A stretch of DNA of 24,886 nt from Strigamia acuminata (lineage: Eukaryota > Arthropoda > Chilopoda > Geophilomorpha > Linotaeniidae): assembly GCA_949358305.1 (NCBI GenBank), contig OX442314.1, positions 1,304,001-1,328,886 of the forward strand, written 5' to 3'. The notes below the pieces were generated by a model that was given only the letters and a program-made list of their open reading frames with translations, ran no database searches and was not told the origin of the DNA. Shown piece by piece: positions 11,569 through 20,078 of this stretch (positions within the stretch are counted from its first letter, which is position 1; every line of letters begins with the position of its first letter). Made by a program: the position numbers and the translations under genes.

Positions 11569-11970
11569 TTGCGTCGAGGGGGTGCGTCTGCGCGACCACC
11601 GCCGCCGCCGCCGCCACCGACACCGAGTGAAAAGAAGAGCGAGGAGACGGCGCTGGAGGCGATGGTCGAGAAGATGATGGCGAGGACGGAGGCAAAATTG
11701 GAAGCGATGCTGGCGAGAACGGAGGAACGATTCGAGAACATGTTGGAGAGGGTGGAGAAGAAGTGGATGGGAGCGATGGCCGATGATACGGAGCCGGTGG
11801 ACGACGAAGGCGACGACAAAGGGGCGACCGGTGGTAAAGGTGGCGAGGAGAGGACCGGCGGCGACGGCGGCGACGACGACGACGACAGCCACTCTTCGAT
11901 TCTAATTATTCATTCATTCATTCATTCATTTATGTATTTATTTATTTATTTATTTCCCCGTGGACCGTAA
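11569..11970 (+). pseudogene. Broken exon related to the coiled-coil exon of the long DZF gene
   Basis: The frame opens right after an acceptor (11563-11568) and has no ATG of its own at the start, so it reads as an internal or terminal exon. It encodes a proline run, a charged helical segment with heptad-like EAMVEKMMARTEAKLEAML, then a KGATG ... EERTGG stretch. The same order occurs in exon 10 of the long gene (KGATG ... ENERTGG). Where that exon continues with AHYCAMC, this one has SHSSIL, so both finger cysteines are gone. The frame then runs into ATTC/ATTT microsatellite and stops at 11968. An AATAAA lies near 12027. I read it as a decayed DZF copy; a short real terminal exon is possible. 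Confidence 0.45.
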
Positions 11971-12047
11971 ACGAGTGGTTTACAATATTTTTTTTTTTTA
12001 TTTTTTTTATATTTTTAAGACTGAAGAATAAAGTCTGATTATTGTAT

Positions 12048-12086
<39 letters not shown>

Positions 12087-12240
12087 TACATTTGTACATT
12101 CAAAAGTTAAAAATAAAAATTTCAAAAATTACAAAATTACAAAATTACAAAATTACAAAATTACAAAATTAACAAAAATTAACAAAAATTAACAAAAATT
12201 AAAAGAAAAGGAGAGAAGAGACGACGATGGTGGTGGTGGT
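11906..12240 (+). repeat. AT-rich simple repeats: (ATTC)n, (ATTT)n, ACAAAATT and AACAAAAATT units
   Basis: Several simple repeats follow each other: ATTC/ATTT at 11906-11955, ATTT at 12044-12086, then short tandem runs of TTACAAAA and TTAACAAAAA. AAGACTGAAGAATAAAGTCT near 12016 contains an AATAAA inside a small hairpin and could be a poly(A) signal for the exon to the left. Confidence 0.75.
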
Positions 12241-12261
12241 GGTGGTGGTGGTGGTTTAGGT

Positions 12262-12292
<31 letters not shown>

Positions 12293-12709
12293 GCGACTAC
12301 ATCACACAGTGGAGTTTCTGGCACGACGACGGAGCCTGCGCGCGCCCATCCCCACCGCAAGCGCGAAATCCAGTGACAAAATTTGGAAAATGCGACCACG
12401 GAGATTGGGCGAGTAGGTTTTCGCGCGCCCTCCCGACACACCGTGGAAATAAAAATAGAAACATGTAAACGAAAATAAAAAACGAGAATGAAAATAAAGA
12501 TGAGAACGGTAAATGAAAATAAAAAAATAAAACGAAGAAATAAAAGGAGAGCCGAATCTTTCGACTCCCCCCCACCCTCCCGCAACCTCGCGGGAGAGTG
12601 TTCACCATCACTATCTGAAACGAAGAAGGGACCAAACTGAAACGGCACAATGTATGGCAATGTCAATGGAATGCGTGTTTGACAATACAGCTTTGCCAGA
12701 AACGAAAAC
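12241..12709. other. Gene-free stretch with GGT, GAC and GGC triplet repeats
   Basis: Triplet repeats (GGT at 12228-12255, GAC and GGC at 12262-12294) and then mixed sequence with A-rich tracts. On the minus strand this lies downstream of the tRNA-like sequence at 12710-12784, so part of it may be the body of a tRNA-derived SINE. The minus-strand open frames here have the hydrophobic composition expected of A-rich DNA read in reverse. Confidence 0.35.
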
Positions 12710-12784
12710 TCGCGGGAGCGGGATTCGAACCCTCGATCCACAACTCCGTACGGCAGGTAACTCTGCCCGCTCGGCCACCCGGGC
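12710..12784 (-). ncRNA. tRNA-like sequence, probably a SINE head or tRNA pseudogene
   Basis: On the minus strand a 75-nt segment has a consensus A box (TGGCCGAGCGG) and a consensus B box (GGTTCGAATCC) at tRNA-like spacing. The acceptor stem does not pair properly, one T-stem pair is mismatched, and I find no convincing anticodon stem. Polymerase III promoter elements are therefore present but the cloverleaf is not. This fits a tRNA-derived SINE or a decayed tRNA gene rather than a working tRNA. Confidence 0.6.
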
Positions 12785-13101
<317 letters not shown>

Positions 13102-13184
13102 TGTGAGTGAGTGCACTTTTCCCGACCACGCGACGTCTGCGTTTTGCGACCAACTTCGTTCGACGACCGACAGACATTTATCCA

Positions 13185-13236
13185 TTCATACATACATACA
13201 TACATACATACATACATACATACATACATACATACA
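13185..13236 (+). repeat. (CATA)n microsatellite in the presumed 5' UTR
   Basis: Thirteen or so CATA units directly before ACAACGTG and the GTAAGT donor at 13244. If the 5' exon is real, the repeat would be transcribed in the 5' UTR. Confidence 0.9.
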
Positions 13237-13322
13237 CAACGTGGTAAGTTTCTCCAACGCTATTACCGCGACAACCATTTCGTTCTCGTCAGTCGGCGTC
13301 AACTTTTCGTTCCGTTTTTCAG

Positions 13323-13507
13323 ATGGAACCGAACCGCGAACGAAACGAGGATCCGAGATGGCCGCCCATTCCCGTCGTCACGGTGAGCGCGTTTATTTTC
13401 TTCGCGCGTTTATTTTCTTCGACGTGTCACGTCGCCCCGCTTAAAATTTTGCTTTCAGGTTGACATCACCGACGACGACGAAGAAGACGGCAATGGCGCT
13501 GTCGTTG

Positions 13508-13546
<39 letters not shown>

Positions 13547-14637
13547 ACAACGACGACGAAGACCTAACCGAGATCGACGCCGCCATGTTGCGCGACGTTA
13601 AACGAGGAGTCAAACTCGAGGTCGAAGTGAGTAAAAATTTTCGCGTTGCCCCGCGTTACCCGGCGCAATATTTTTGTTCATTCGTTCGTTCCTTCGTTCT
13701 CTCTAGACTGGGGCGGTCGAATTCGAGCTGCCGTTCGAAAAGAAGGAAGGAGAGGAGGGGGAGGAAGAGCCGCCGTCGACCGCGCGGCTCCTGTGGGCGC
13801 TGGGAAACCAGCTGGGAGAGGAGCAACGACAACTGCGTCGAACCACGGACGACGAGTTGGAGAGGTTCAAGCGAGAGATGCGAAGACGGTTGGAGGCGAA
13901 GAAGAGAGAACTTGATGAGCGGTTGAGACTACAAGAGGTGTCCCACCAGCGCCAAATCCATTTGCGTCTCGAACAGTTGGACCGAGAAAGCGCGGTCTAT
14001 CGGCGGGCGTGGCGTCGACAGGAGCGGGAGCAACGAGAGCGGGAGCAGCGAGAGTGGGAGGGATTGGAGCGGGAGCGATTGGAGCTGGAGCAGTCGGAGC
14101 AGCAGTGGGAGCGGGAGCGAGAGCAGCAGTGGCAGCAGTGGCAGCAACAACAACGACGACCACTCGAGTCGGAGCCGGAGTCGGAGTCGGCTCATGACGT
14201 GGAGGTGGAGGACTTAAAAAAAAAGGCGTTGGATCTCGAGAAGCGCCCGAGACAAGAACACGTGAGTGTCTGTCTGTCTCTGTCTCTCTCTCTTTCCCCC
14301 CTTCCCATTTCACGGCGCACGGGGTCAAACTCGATTTCGATTAGACACCGTCCCACCCCGGCCAATTTATTTTCCATTTACTTTGTTTTATTTTACTTTA
14401 CTTTACTTTACTTTACTTTACTTTACTTGTCCCCAGTTGAGTCACTCGCCGACCCGAGAGCCCGACGACCAACCGCCAGCCACCATTGTCGTTGCCGAAG
14501 GACCGACCGAAACCCGAGAGCGATCCGAGTCGGACGAGGCGATGGACGCGGCCACGGCCACGACGAGTGGGTACCGCGAGCACCGGGCCATCGCTCCAAC
14601 GCGCCCCGACGCGACCGATCGACCGGTGGACCAATAA
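13323..14637 (+). CDS. Acidic, polyalanine and coiled-coil protein, four exons, function unknown
   Basis: Exons 13323-13382, 13459-13626, 13707-14261 and 14437-14637 join in one frame, all through phase-0 GT-AG introns, to give about 327 residues. An untranslated 5' exon probably ends at 13243 (donor GTAAGT), with the acceptor TTTTTCAG touching the ATG. Exon 2 encodes DITDDDEEDG, a polyalanine run of about 11, and an acidic stretch. Exon 3 (185 residues) starts acidic and continues as a long E/R/Q-rich helix from about residue 125 to 235, with QREREQREWE-type repeats and a W/Q-rich end, so a coiled coil is likely. Exon 4 is a disordered, charged tail. I recognise no family. The exon style matches the long DZF gene downstream on the same strand. 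Confidence 0.65.
14392..14427 (+). repeat. (CTTTA)n next to a splice acceptor
   Basis: Pentanucleotide repeats TTTTA/CTTTA lie immediately upstream of CTTGTCCCCAG, the acceptor of the last exon of the coiled-coil gene, and form its pyrimidine-rich tract. Confidence 0.9.
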
Positions 14638-14638
14638 A
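14633..14638 (+). terminator. Poly(A) signal AATAAA overlapping the stop codon
   Basis: The end of the coiled-coil gene reads CAATAAATT: the TAA stop at 14635-14637 lies inside AATAAA. If used, the 3' UTR would be only about 10-30 nt. T-rich downstream sequence (14660-14742) could serve as the downstream element. Confidence 0.5.
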
Positions 14639-14793
14639 TTGATCGATTAATTAATTAGTTAATTCGTTCGTTTTTATTTATCCCTGTTTCATTTGTTTTC
14701 AATTCTTCTTCTTTTTTTTTTTTGTTTTTTTTTTTTTTTTTCCTCGTTGGCACCGACAATACGTCGTCATCGCCTTTGTTTTTGTTGTTGTTA

Positions 14794-14843
<50 letters not shown>

Positions 14844-15122
14844 TAATAAAAATGGAAAAATGAAATAAAATACAATAAAATATAATAAAATAAAACGAAA
14901 CAGAATTAATCGGCCAGTCGGCTGTCCAAAATTGACACGTGTTCGGTCGTGAAGACGTCGCGGATTGAGCGAACACACACAGTCGTCCGTCGAAGCGAGA
15001 AGGAAGAGGGCGATGTTGTCGTGGCGACCCACACACGCGCGTCCGCGTCAGTTTTGGGAAAACCGTCCGCCATGGCCTAGAAGAGACCGACGGATAAATG
15101 GGCGAATGAAACGCTCGTTTAA
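14639..15122. other. Intergenic stretch with poly(T) and (AAT)n, no gene seen
   Basis: It holds two T-runs (14710-14742), an AAT repeat (about 14796-14848) and A/T-rich TAAAATA runs to 14895, then GC-balanced unique DNA up to R copy 3. Minus-strand open frames here are translations of the AAT repeat (isoleucine or leucine runs). Confidence 0.6.
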
Positions 15123-15342
15123 CCTTGGGGTATGTGTGCGGATTTTGTCGGGGGCGAAAGGGTCCCGCTTTTTAACATTACGGCGGCCTATACGTTGTTT
15201 CGTTGATCGCGACTGCGATGCGGAATTTGCGGATGTTGTTTTGGCCGAGTAGTTCGTGCGACCGAGCGCGTTTTGTTCGTTGCTTTTCGGTGTTCGGTGG
15301 GTTTTGTGACCGGTCAAGGGTTTCGCTAAAACGTGGTTTTTG
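15123..15342 (+). repeat. Dispersed repeat module R, copy 3
   Basis: The third 220-bp copy, in the same orientation as the others. The following 60 bp (G-run and GCGTGCTCCGAAAGCGCCG) repeat what follows copy 1. It then jumps straight to the 15415-15526 junction module, omitting the 120-bp repeats and the MITE-like element. Copy 3 thus shows the short form of the composite element. Confidence 0.85.
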
Positions 15343-15414
15343 TGACGGGAGGGAGGGGGGGGATCGGGTCGCGTGCTCCGAAAGCGCCGCGACGCGCCGT
15401 GACTCTTGATCCGA

Positions 15415-15526
15415 CTCGGGGCGCGTCACGGCGCGGTCGGAGGACGGCCCTCGCCCCCAAAAACCACACTCCGGGTCACGTGGTCTCGCACCCGACTCCC
15501 TCAGTTTTCCCGTTTTCAGCCCGTTA
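15415..15526. repeat. Junction module, second copy
   Basis: This matches 5818-5926 nearly base for base, from GGGGCGCGTCACGGCGCGGT to CAGTTTTCCCGTTTTCAG, and like that copy ends exactly where the CCCGTTACGGG satellite starts. Confidence 0.8.
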
Positions 15527-15970
15527 CGGGATCATGACGGGCCGTTACGGGATCGTGACGGGACCGTCGGCGGCCCGTTAACGGGCCGTTAACGGCCCGC
15601 ATGAGGTCGTACGGGCCGTCGGCGAGCCGAAGTCCGGGAACGAAGGCCGTTACGGGACCGTCACGGGACCGTCGGCGGCCCGTTAACGGCCCGTGCGAGC
15701 CGTTACGGGATCGTGACGGGACCGTCACGATCCCGTCAACGGCTTGTACGGGCCGTTAACGAGCCGCCAACGGGACCGTCACGATCTCGTAACGGCCCGT
15801 ACAAGCCGTTGACGGGATCGTGACGGGACCGTCACGATCCCGTAACGGCCCGCACGGTCCGTTAACGGGCCGCCGACGGTCCCGTCACGACCCCATCACG
15901 GCCCGTACAAGCCGTTGACGGGGTCGTGACGGGACCGTTACGGGACCGTCGGCGGGCCGTTACGGGCCAT
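15527..15970. repeat. Satellite II: short, palindrome-rich relative of satellite I
   Basis: Same vocabulary as satellite I (GCCCGTTAACGGCCCG, GGGATCGTGACGGGACCGTC) but without the AT-rich linkers and without a regular higher-order period. Two 32-bp near-perfect palindromes occur at 15705-15736 and 15812-15843, with arms ACGGGATCGTGACGG and its reverse complement and a 2-nt centre. The block ends about 300 bp before the first DZF start codon. Confidence 0.85.
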
Positions 15971-16081
15971 ATACGGTATTTTTGCGGAGTCGCGGTCGCG
16001 CGAGATTCGTCGCGGTAAAAGCGAATTCATTTACGGTCTCGGCTACCACTCGAAGTCGACGGCCTCGACTCGCGCGGCCAC

Positions 16082-16118
16082 GAAATGGTTTGCGAGCTCG
16101 ACACCAGATGTCACGACA
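16082..16118 (+). promoter_or_regulatory. Conserved upstream element of DZF gene 1
   Basis: GAAATGGTTTGCG followed by GACACCAGATGTCACGAC. A closely related pair occurs at 18416-18451 before DZF gene 2, and GTCACCAGATGTCAC occurs at 20079-20093 upstream of the long gene. The core GACA-N5-TGTC is an imperfect palindrome, as expected for a dimeric binding site. It lies about 100 bp before the first splice donor. A role as a shared promoter element is inferred only from conservation and position. Confidence 0.5.
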
Positions 16119-16276
16119 AACGCGCACGTTGGTCCGACAGCGTATATCGCGCGAGTGTTTCATTTTCCTCCCGGTTTTCATCGGCACTTCGTCTCCGTTG
16201 GTAAGTTTGGTGTTTTGTGTGGTTTCTCTCTCCAATTTATTTTCAATTCTCTACTCGTCTCCCACACAGAAGAAAG

Positions 16277-16794
16277 ATGGAAGGAGCGCAGCATGCAGAG
16301 GGCGACAAGTCACATTACTGCGCTTTGTGCTGCGGTAAATACCCCGACAGTAAGAAACAAACATCCATTTATTTACTTATCAGTTGTTCAATTTATTTAT
16401 TTATTTATTTTTTAATTATGTATATTTTATTTGATTTTAATTTTTTCTCGTTTCAGAACCGAACGGTGTTTTCTGTAAAGATGCCTTTCGTCACTGGCGA
16501 CGGTACCATAACATCGGCGGAGATGCGGACGATTCCACCCGAGGGCTGCTACGAATCCATTCGCGCGACCCCGTTCGTTTGGCATTGGTGAGCTTTTAGT
16601 TTCTTCGCCGAGTTAACTAGTCAACTAATTTATTTTTTTTTATTTTTTATTTTTTTTTCAAGGCACTGAGACGGGTGTACCGACACAACGACGGACGCTG
16701 TCCGTTTTGCGCGGAAACACCCTTTTTCGAGGATCTCTCTACCCATTGGGTGGAAGCGCATAGATTTCAAGCACCGACCGCCCACCAGGGATGA
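16277..16794 (+). CDS. DZF gene 1: small protein with two C2H2-like zinc fingers (111 aa)
   Basis: Three coding exons, 16277-16349, 16457-16587 and 16663-16794, with introns of phase 1 and phase 0 and clean GT-AG ends. A 5' UTR intron (donor at 16201, acceptor CACACAG ending 16269) precedes the ATG by 7 nt. Finger 1 is split by the first intron: C15-x2-C18, then H37-W-x3-H42. The linker carries RGLLRIHSRDP (residues 54-64). Finger 2 is C81-x2-C84-x11-H96-W-x3-H101. The loop of finger 1 is longer than in classical C2H2 fingers and the tryptophan after the first histidine is invariant in all three paralogues. There is no NLS or other domain. It probably binds zinc and perhaps nucleic acid; function is unknown. 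Confidence 0.75.
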
Positions 16795-17004
16795 CGGAGA
16801 CAGCATCGGTGGACCGTGCATTCGATTTTATTTGACCTTTTTTTGTTTTTTTGTTTTTTTGTTTTTTTTTGTATTGTATGACTTCTTCTTCATTTCTTTT
16901 TATTTGTTTTAATTAATTAAAAATAAAAAAAATAAGAATAAAAATAAAAATAAAAATAAAAAAAAATCCACATTAATCGTAGTTGTTATTTAACGAGGCG
17001 GACG
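16795..17004 (+). other. 3' region of DZF gene 1 with poly(T) and AATAAA-like runs
   Basis: After the stop at 16794 come T-rich sequence with TTGTATTGTATG, then AAAATAAAAA-type runs around 16921-16965 that contain several AATAAA hexamers. The TTTTATTGTATTGTCTC after DZF gene 2 is similar, so the two genes share their 3' flank as well. Confidence 0.5.
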
Positions 17005-17151
17005 ACGGAGTTTTGGTTGCCGGATTCGGTTGTAGCGGGGCACGCCATTGGTGATGTTCCCGGCGCGCGATTCAAAGTGGCCAAAGTCGCAAATGTTTCG
17101 TTGTTGGCTTTGTACGGGGAGAAAAAGGAAAGACCGAGGTCTTAAAATGTG
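17005..17151. repeat. Inverted repeat arm A (left)
   Basis: This 147-bp arm is the reverse complement of 17785-17931 with four mismatches by eye (about 97 percent identity). Similarity continues more weakly outward (TTTAACGAG) and inward into the poly(T)/poly(A) runs. Both copies can be read as a short open frame ending in TAA on the same strand of the repeat, but three of the four differences change an amino acid, so selection for a protein is not evident. Confidence 0.9.
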
Positions 17152-17414
17152 TTTTTTTTTTTTTTGGTTCGTAAAAAAAAAAAATAAATTAATTAATTAA
17201 TAAATAAAAAAATAAATAAATAAATAAATAAATAAAAATTAAACAGAAAATCGAGAAAGAAAAAAAAAAAGAAACAAAACATATTACGGCGAGAGACCGC
17301 GCGAACAAATTCGGCGGCAAATTCGAACTCGGCGACCAAAATTCAAAAATAAACCGATCGACCTTCCGTATCCAACGAGCGAAGCGGGTAAACCGCGAGG
17401 TCGGCGAACTGCGA

Positions 17415-17513
17415 GGAAACATCGTGATCATCGTCGCGAACAACGTTTGGCGCGACGAAGACTTCGAAAAAGACAGACACGCTCGGGCACCCGATGGAAG
17501 GCAAATCCTCTCG
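17415..17513. repeat. Inverted repeat arm B (left)
   Basis: About 99 bp that match the reverse complement of 18111-18207 with two single-base gaps and roughly a dozen substitutions. A plus-strand reading gives an open frame across it ([20 protein letters not shown]), but the partner copy is frameshifted. I therefore treat it as repeat or relic rather than gene. Confidence 0.75.
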
Positions 17514-17784
17514 GCGGCGAGCAAAGATGACGAACACGCGGGTGAGCTAATTGTTTCTTGGATGCTAACGCGGCGCCCGAAGTCACTCGGTTTACTCGCC
17601 ACCCCGTTGTTTGTTTGTAATAAACGATAGTGTCGTCCGATCAAAAAGTCGTTGCCGCCATTAAAACGAATGAGAAATTCTACGTTAAAGTCTCGTTTTT
17701 AACGTTTCGATCGATTTATTTTTGAAACTCGATCGAATTCAAATTTGCCACTAAACAAGCAAACAAACAAAAAAAAAAAACAAA

Positions 17785-17931
17785 CACATTTTAAGACCTC
17801 GGTCTTTCCTTTTTCTCCCCGTACAAAGCCAACAACGAAACATTAGCGACTTTGACCACTTTGAATCGCGCGCCGGGAACATCACCAACGGCGTGCCCCG
17901 CTACGACCGAATCCGGCAACCAAAACTCCGT
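17785..17931. repeat. Inverted repeat arm A (right)
   Basis: Partner of 17005-17151. It lies between arm B left and arm B right, so the order along the DNA is A, B, A-inverted, B-inverted. A simple hairpin would give A, B, B-inverted, A-inverted. Confidence 0.9.
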
Positions 17932-18051
17932 CGTTTTCCATCTCGTTAAAATTCAAACAAACATCCGTCTCTGGGCGCGCAAGCCACGATCTTCTTTCCG
18001 TCCCCGATCAACTGGACACGAACGCACTTCCGGGTGGCGGAATTCGGCCGC

Positions 18052-18276
18052 CTGGCTTCGACTCCAACTTTCTTTCTCCGGCACGGTTCCCTCGGCATGG
18101 GACGCGCCATCGAGAGGATTCGCCTTCCACCGGGTGCCCGAGCGTGCCTGTCTTTTTAAAGTCTTTGTCGTGCCAACGTTGTTCGCAACGATGGTCGTGA
18201 TGTTTCCCGGTAGTCTCGTTTGCTGGCTTCGACTCCAACTTTCTTTCTCCGGCACGGTTCTCTCGGCGTGGGATGC
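18052..18276. repeat. 54-bp direct repeat flanking arm B (right)
   Basis: CTGGCTTCGACTCCAACTTT and the following bases occur at 18052-18105 and again at 18223-18276, 171 bp apart, with three mismatches. Between them lies the inverted arm B (18111-18207). The flanks therefore look like a local tandem duplication, or an insertion of arm B between duplicated ends. Confidence 0.8.
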
Positions 18277-18415
18277 CGACCCCGTTCACTCGGCGAGTGC
18301 ATATCGGAGGGAACGTCGCTAATCGACCGCATGTTTTGCACACACGCGCCCGCGTACAATTCCTCGTTGTACCGAGCGCGGTACAGCGCATCTCCGGGCG
18401 CTCCGTAGTCCAGAC

Positions 18416-18451
18416 GAAATGGTTTGCGGTCTCGACATCAAGTGTCACGAC
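18416..18451 (+). promoter_or_regulatory. Conserved upstream element of DZF gene 2
   Basis: GAAATGGTTTGCGG then GACATCAAGTGTCACGAC, the counterpart of 16082-16118, again just upstream of the 5' UTR donor region. Two substitutions in the central part keep the GACA ... TGTC ends. Confidence 0.5.
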
Positions 18452-18512
18452 AACGTGGATCAAGTGCGCGTTTCATCATCCGCCCGGTCCCCGTCGCCAC
18501 ATCGTCTTCGTT

Positions 18513-18567
<55 letters not shown>

Positions 18568-18575
18568 GAGTAAGT
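18513..18575 (+). repeat. (GTAA)n microsatellite made of splice-donor motifs
   Basis: About fifteen GTAA units, each reading GTAAGT, a strong 5' splice-site consensus. At the matching place in DZF gene 1 there is a single GTAAGTTTG donor (16201). The repeat ends with GTGAGTAAGTTTGATG, aligned to that donor. The donor of the 5' UTR intron appears to have expanded into a microsatellite. Confidence 0.85.
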
Positions 18576-18661
18576 TTGATGCTTTGTGTGATCTCCCTTT
18601 CCAATTTATTTTCAATTAATTAATTAATTCTTTATTCGTCTCCCACACGGAAGAAAGAAAG

Positions 18662-19161
18662 ATGAACGGAGCACCAGCACCACACAGAGAAGAGGGCGGT
18701 AGGTCGTATTACTGCGTTTTGTGCGGCGAGCACCCAAACGGTGAGAAACATCTATTTATCTACTTATTAGTCGTCCATTTTCTTTTTATTTTTTCATTTT
18801 CTTTTATTTTATTTTATTTTTATTTTTCTTATTTATTTCAGACCCGGACGGCTACTTTTACATGGACATCTTCCGCCACTGGCGACAGCGACACGACATC
18901 CGTGAAGGTGCGGACGAGGCCATCCGGGGATTGCTACGAATGTATTCGCGCGAGCCCGCTCATCTAGCGTTGGTGAGCATTTAACTCCTTCGTCTAGTTA
19001 ACCAACCAACTAATTCGTTTCTTCCTCCCTTCCCCCCCCTCTTTTAGATATTGGGGCAGGTGCACCAACGCGGCAGACGCTGTCCGTTTTGTGCGGAGAC
19101 ACCCTCTCCAGACAACCTGATTGGCCATTGGACGGAGGCGCACAGGATTTCGTTAATTTGA
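18662..19161 (+). CDS. DZF gene 2: small protein with two C2H2-like zinc fingers (107 aa)
   Basis: Exons 18662-18740, 18842-18972 and 19048-19161; introns of phase 1 and phase 0 at the same places as in gene 1, and a middle exon of identical length (131 nt). Finger 1: C18-x2-C21, H39-W-x3-H44. Linker: RGLLRMYSREP. Finger 2: CPFCAETP then H-W-x3-H with the same C-x2-C-x11-H-x4-H spacing. It lacks the short C-terminal tail of gene 1. The 5' UTR intron is homologous to that of gene 1, but its acceptor reads CACACGG instead of CACACAG, so another AG (GGAAG or AAAG) must be used or the intron is retained. All coding splice sites are intact. Confidence 0.72.
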
Positions 19162-19292
19162 TCTTTTTCTTTTATTGTATTGTCTCAAATATATAAAAAA
19201 AAAAAATAAATAAAATAAAAAAAAAATAAATAAATCCACATTAACCATTGTAATTGTTGTTGTTGTTGTTTTTGTTGTTATTATTATTATTA
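19162..19292 (+). other. 3' flank of DZF gene 2 with A-rich and GTT/ATT repeats
   Basis: TTTATTGTATTGTCTC, then an A-run with AAATAAA hexamers (19195-19234), then GTT and ATT triplets. It probably contains the poly(A) signal of gene 2. Confidence 0.5.
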
Positions 19293-19604
19293 TTACATCA
19301 TTACATCGTTATTATTACAAACAAACGACTCGTCCTCGTCGTCCACCGTCTCCAACTCATCCGCTCCCAACTCGTACAGGTCGGTCCCCGGGCCCCCGAG
19401 CCTCTTCCTCGTCAAGTTCAACTTCAACGCGACCACTTTTGTCTTCTCCCGCATCTTCCTCGTCAGCCTCTCGACTCTCTTTCCGAACTTCGTCGTCGTC
19501 GTCGTCGTCGTCTTTGTCTTCTCCTCACGCAGCGACGATAAAATCGAAACAAAACGTCTTTGATCAGGGCACTGGATCGGCGCGCTTCTGCGACGTGACC
19601 GCGT
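19293..19604 (-). CDS. Possible minus-strand exon, charged, with acidic end; uncertain
   Basis: On the minus strand a frame is open for about 103 codons and ends in TAA at 19293-19295. It reads a threonine run from ACG repeats, then KRVERLTRKMREKTK, a basic LTRKRLGGPG stretch, and an acidic end with LYELGADELETVDDEDES. There is no ATG near its start; an in-frame stop lies at 19605-19607. If real it would be a terminal exon of a minus-strand gene. The triplet repeats could also keep the frame open by chance. The charged composition resembles the other genes here, but I recognise no homologue. Confidence 0.25.
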   Translation of the reverse strand, partial: TRSRRRSAPIQCPDQRRFVSILSSLREEKTKTTTTTTTKFGKRVERLTRKMREKTKVVALKLNLTRKRLGGPGTDLYELGADELETVDDEDESFVCNNNDVMM

Positions 19605-19803
19605 TTAGGCGCGTGCGGGGGACACGGGAGCGCGCGAGGGCGCGTCAGGCGAGCGACGGCTGCCGGGAACGACGTAACGAGGGGCGGTGGTGTCGTTACG
19701 TTTCGGCGCGACCGTGTAAGAGAGGGAATGAACAACAAAATAGATGATAAAACAAAAGAAATCGACCAACATATCCGTCAACTTCGAAACGAGACAGACA
19801 AGC

Positions 19804-19840
<37 letters not shown>

Positions 19841-20060
19841 CGCGCCTCCTCGGCCAGCGCCGGGTCGCCCGTCTTATTGATAGATCGGATTCGTCCCGTT
19901 GGCGCCGCTACCACGGTTTCCTTTGACGCCGACTCCTTTTATTTTATTTTATTTTATTTTATTTTATTTTATTTTTTTCTCTTGTTTGTTTTGTTTTTTT
20001 TTAAATATAAACCGATGGTTGGTTTGATTAAACCGCCTACTTGTAGGTTAGAAATGAAAT
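19605..20060. other. Gene-free stretch with (CAGA)n and (ATTTT)n
   Basis: GC-rich unique DNA to 19720, then a CAGA tetranucleotide repeat (about 19795-19838), a GC-rich segment, and an ATTTT repeat (19936-19976). No supported gene. Confidence 0.5.
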
Positions 20061-20078
20061 GAAATTGTTCGCGGACTT

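Noticed and set aside
17005-17931. Arm A as a terminal coding exon in both orientations
   Set aside because: Both copies keep a frame ending in TAA, but three of four differences change amino acids and no good acceptor precedes the frame, so a neutral repeat is the simpler explanation.
16277-19161. DZF genes 1 and 2 as one transcript
   Set aside because: Each has its own upstream element, leader intron, ATG, stop codon and A-rich 3' flank.
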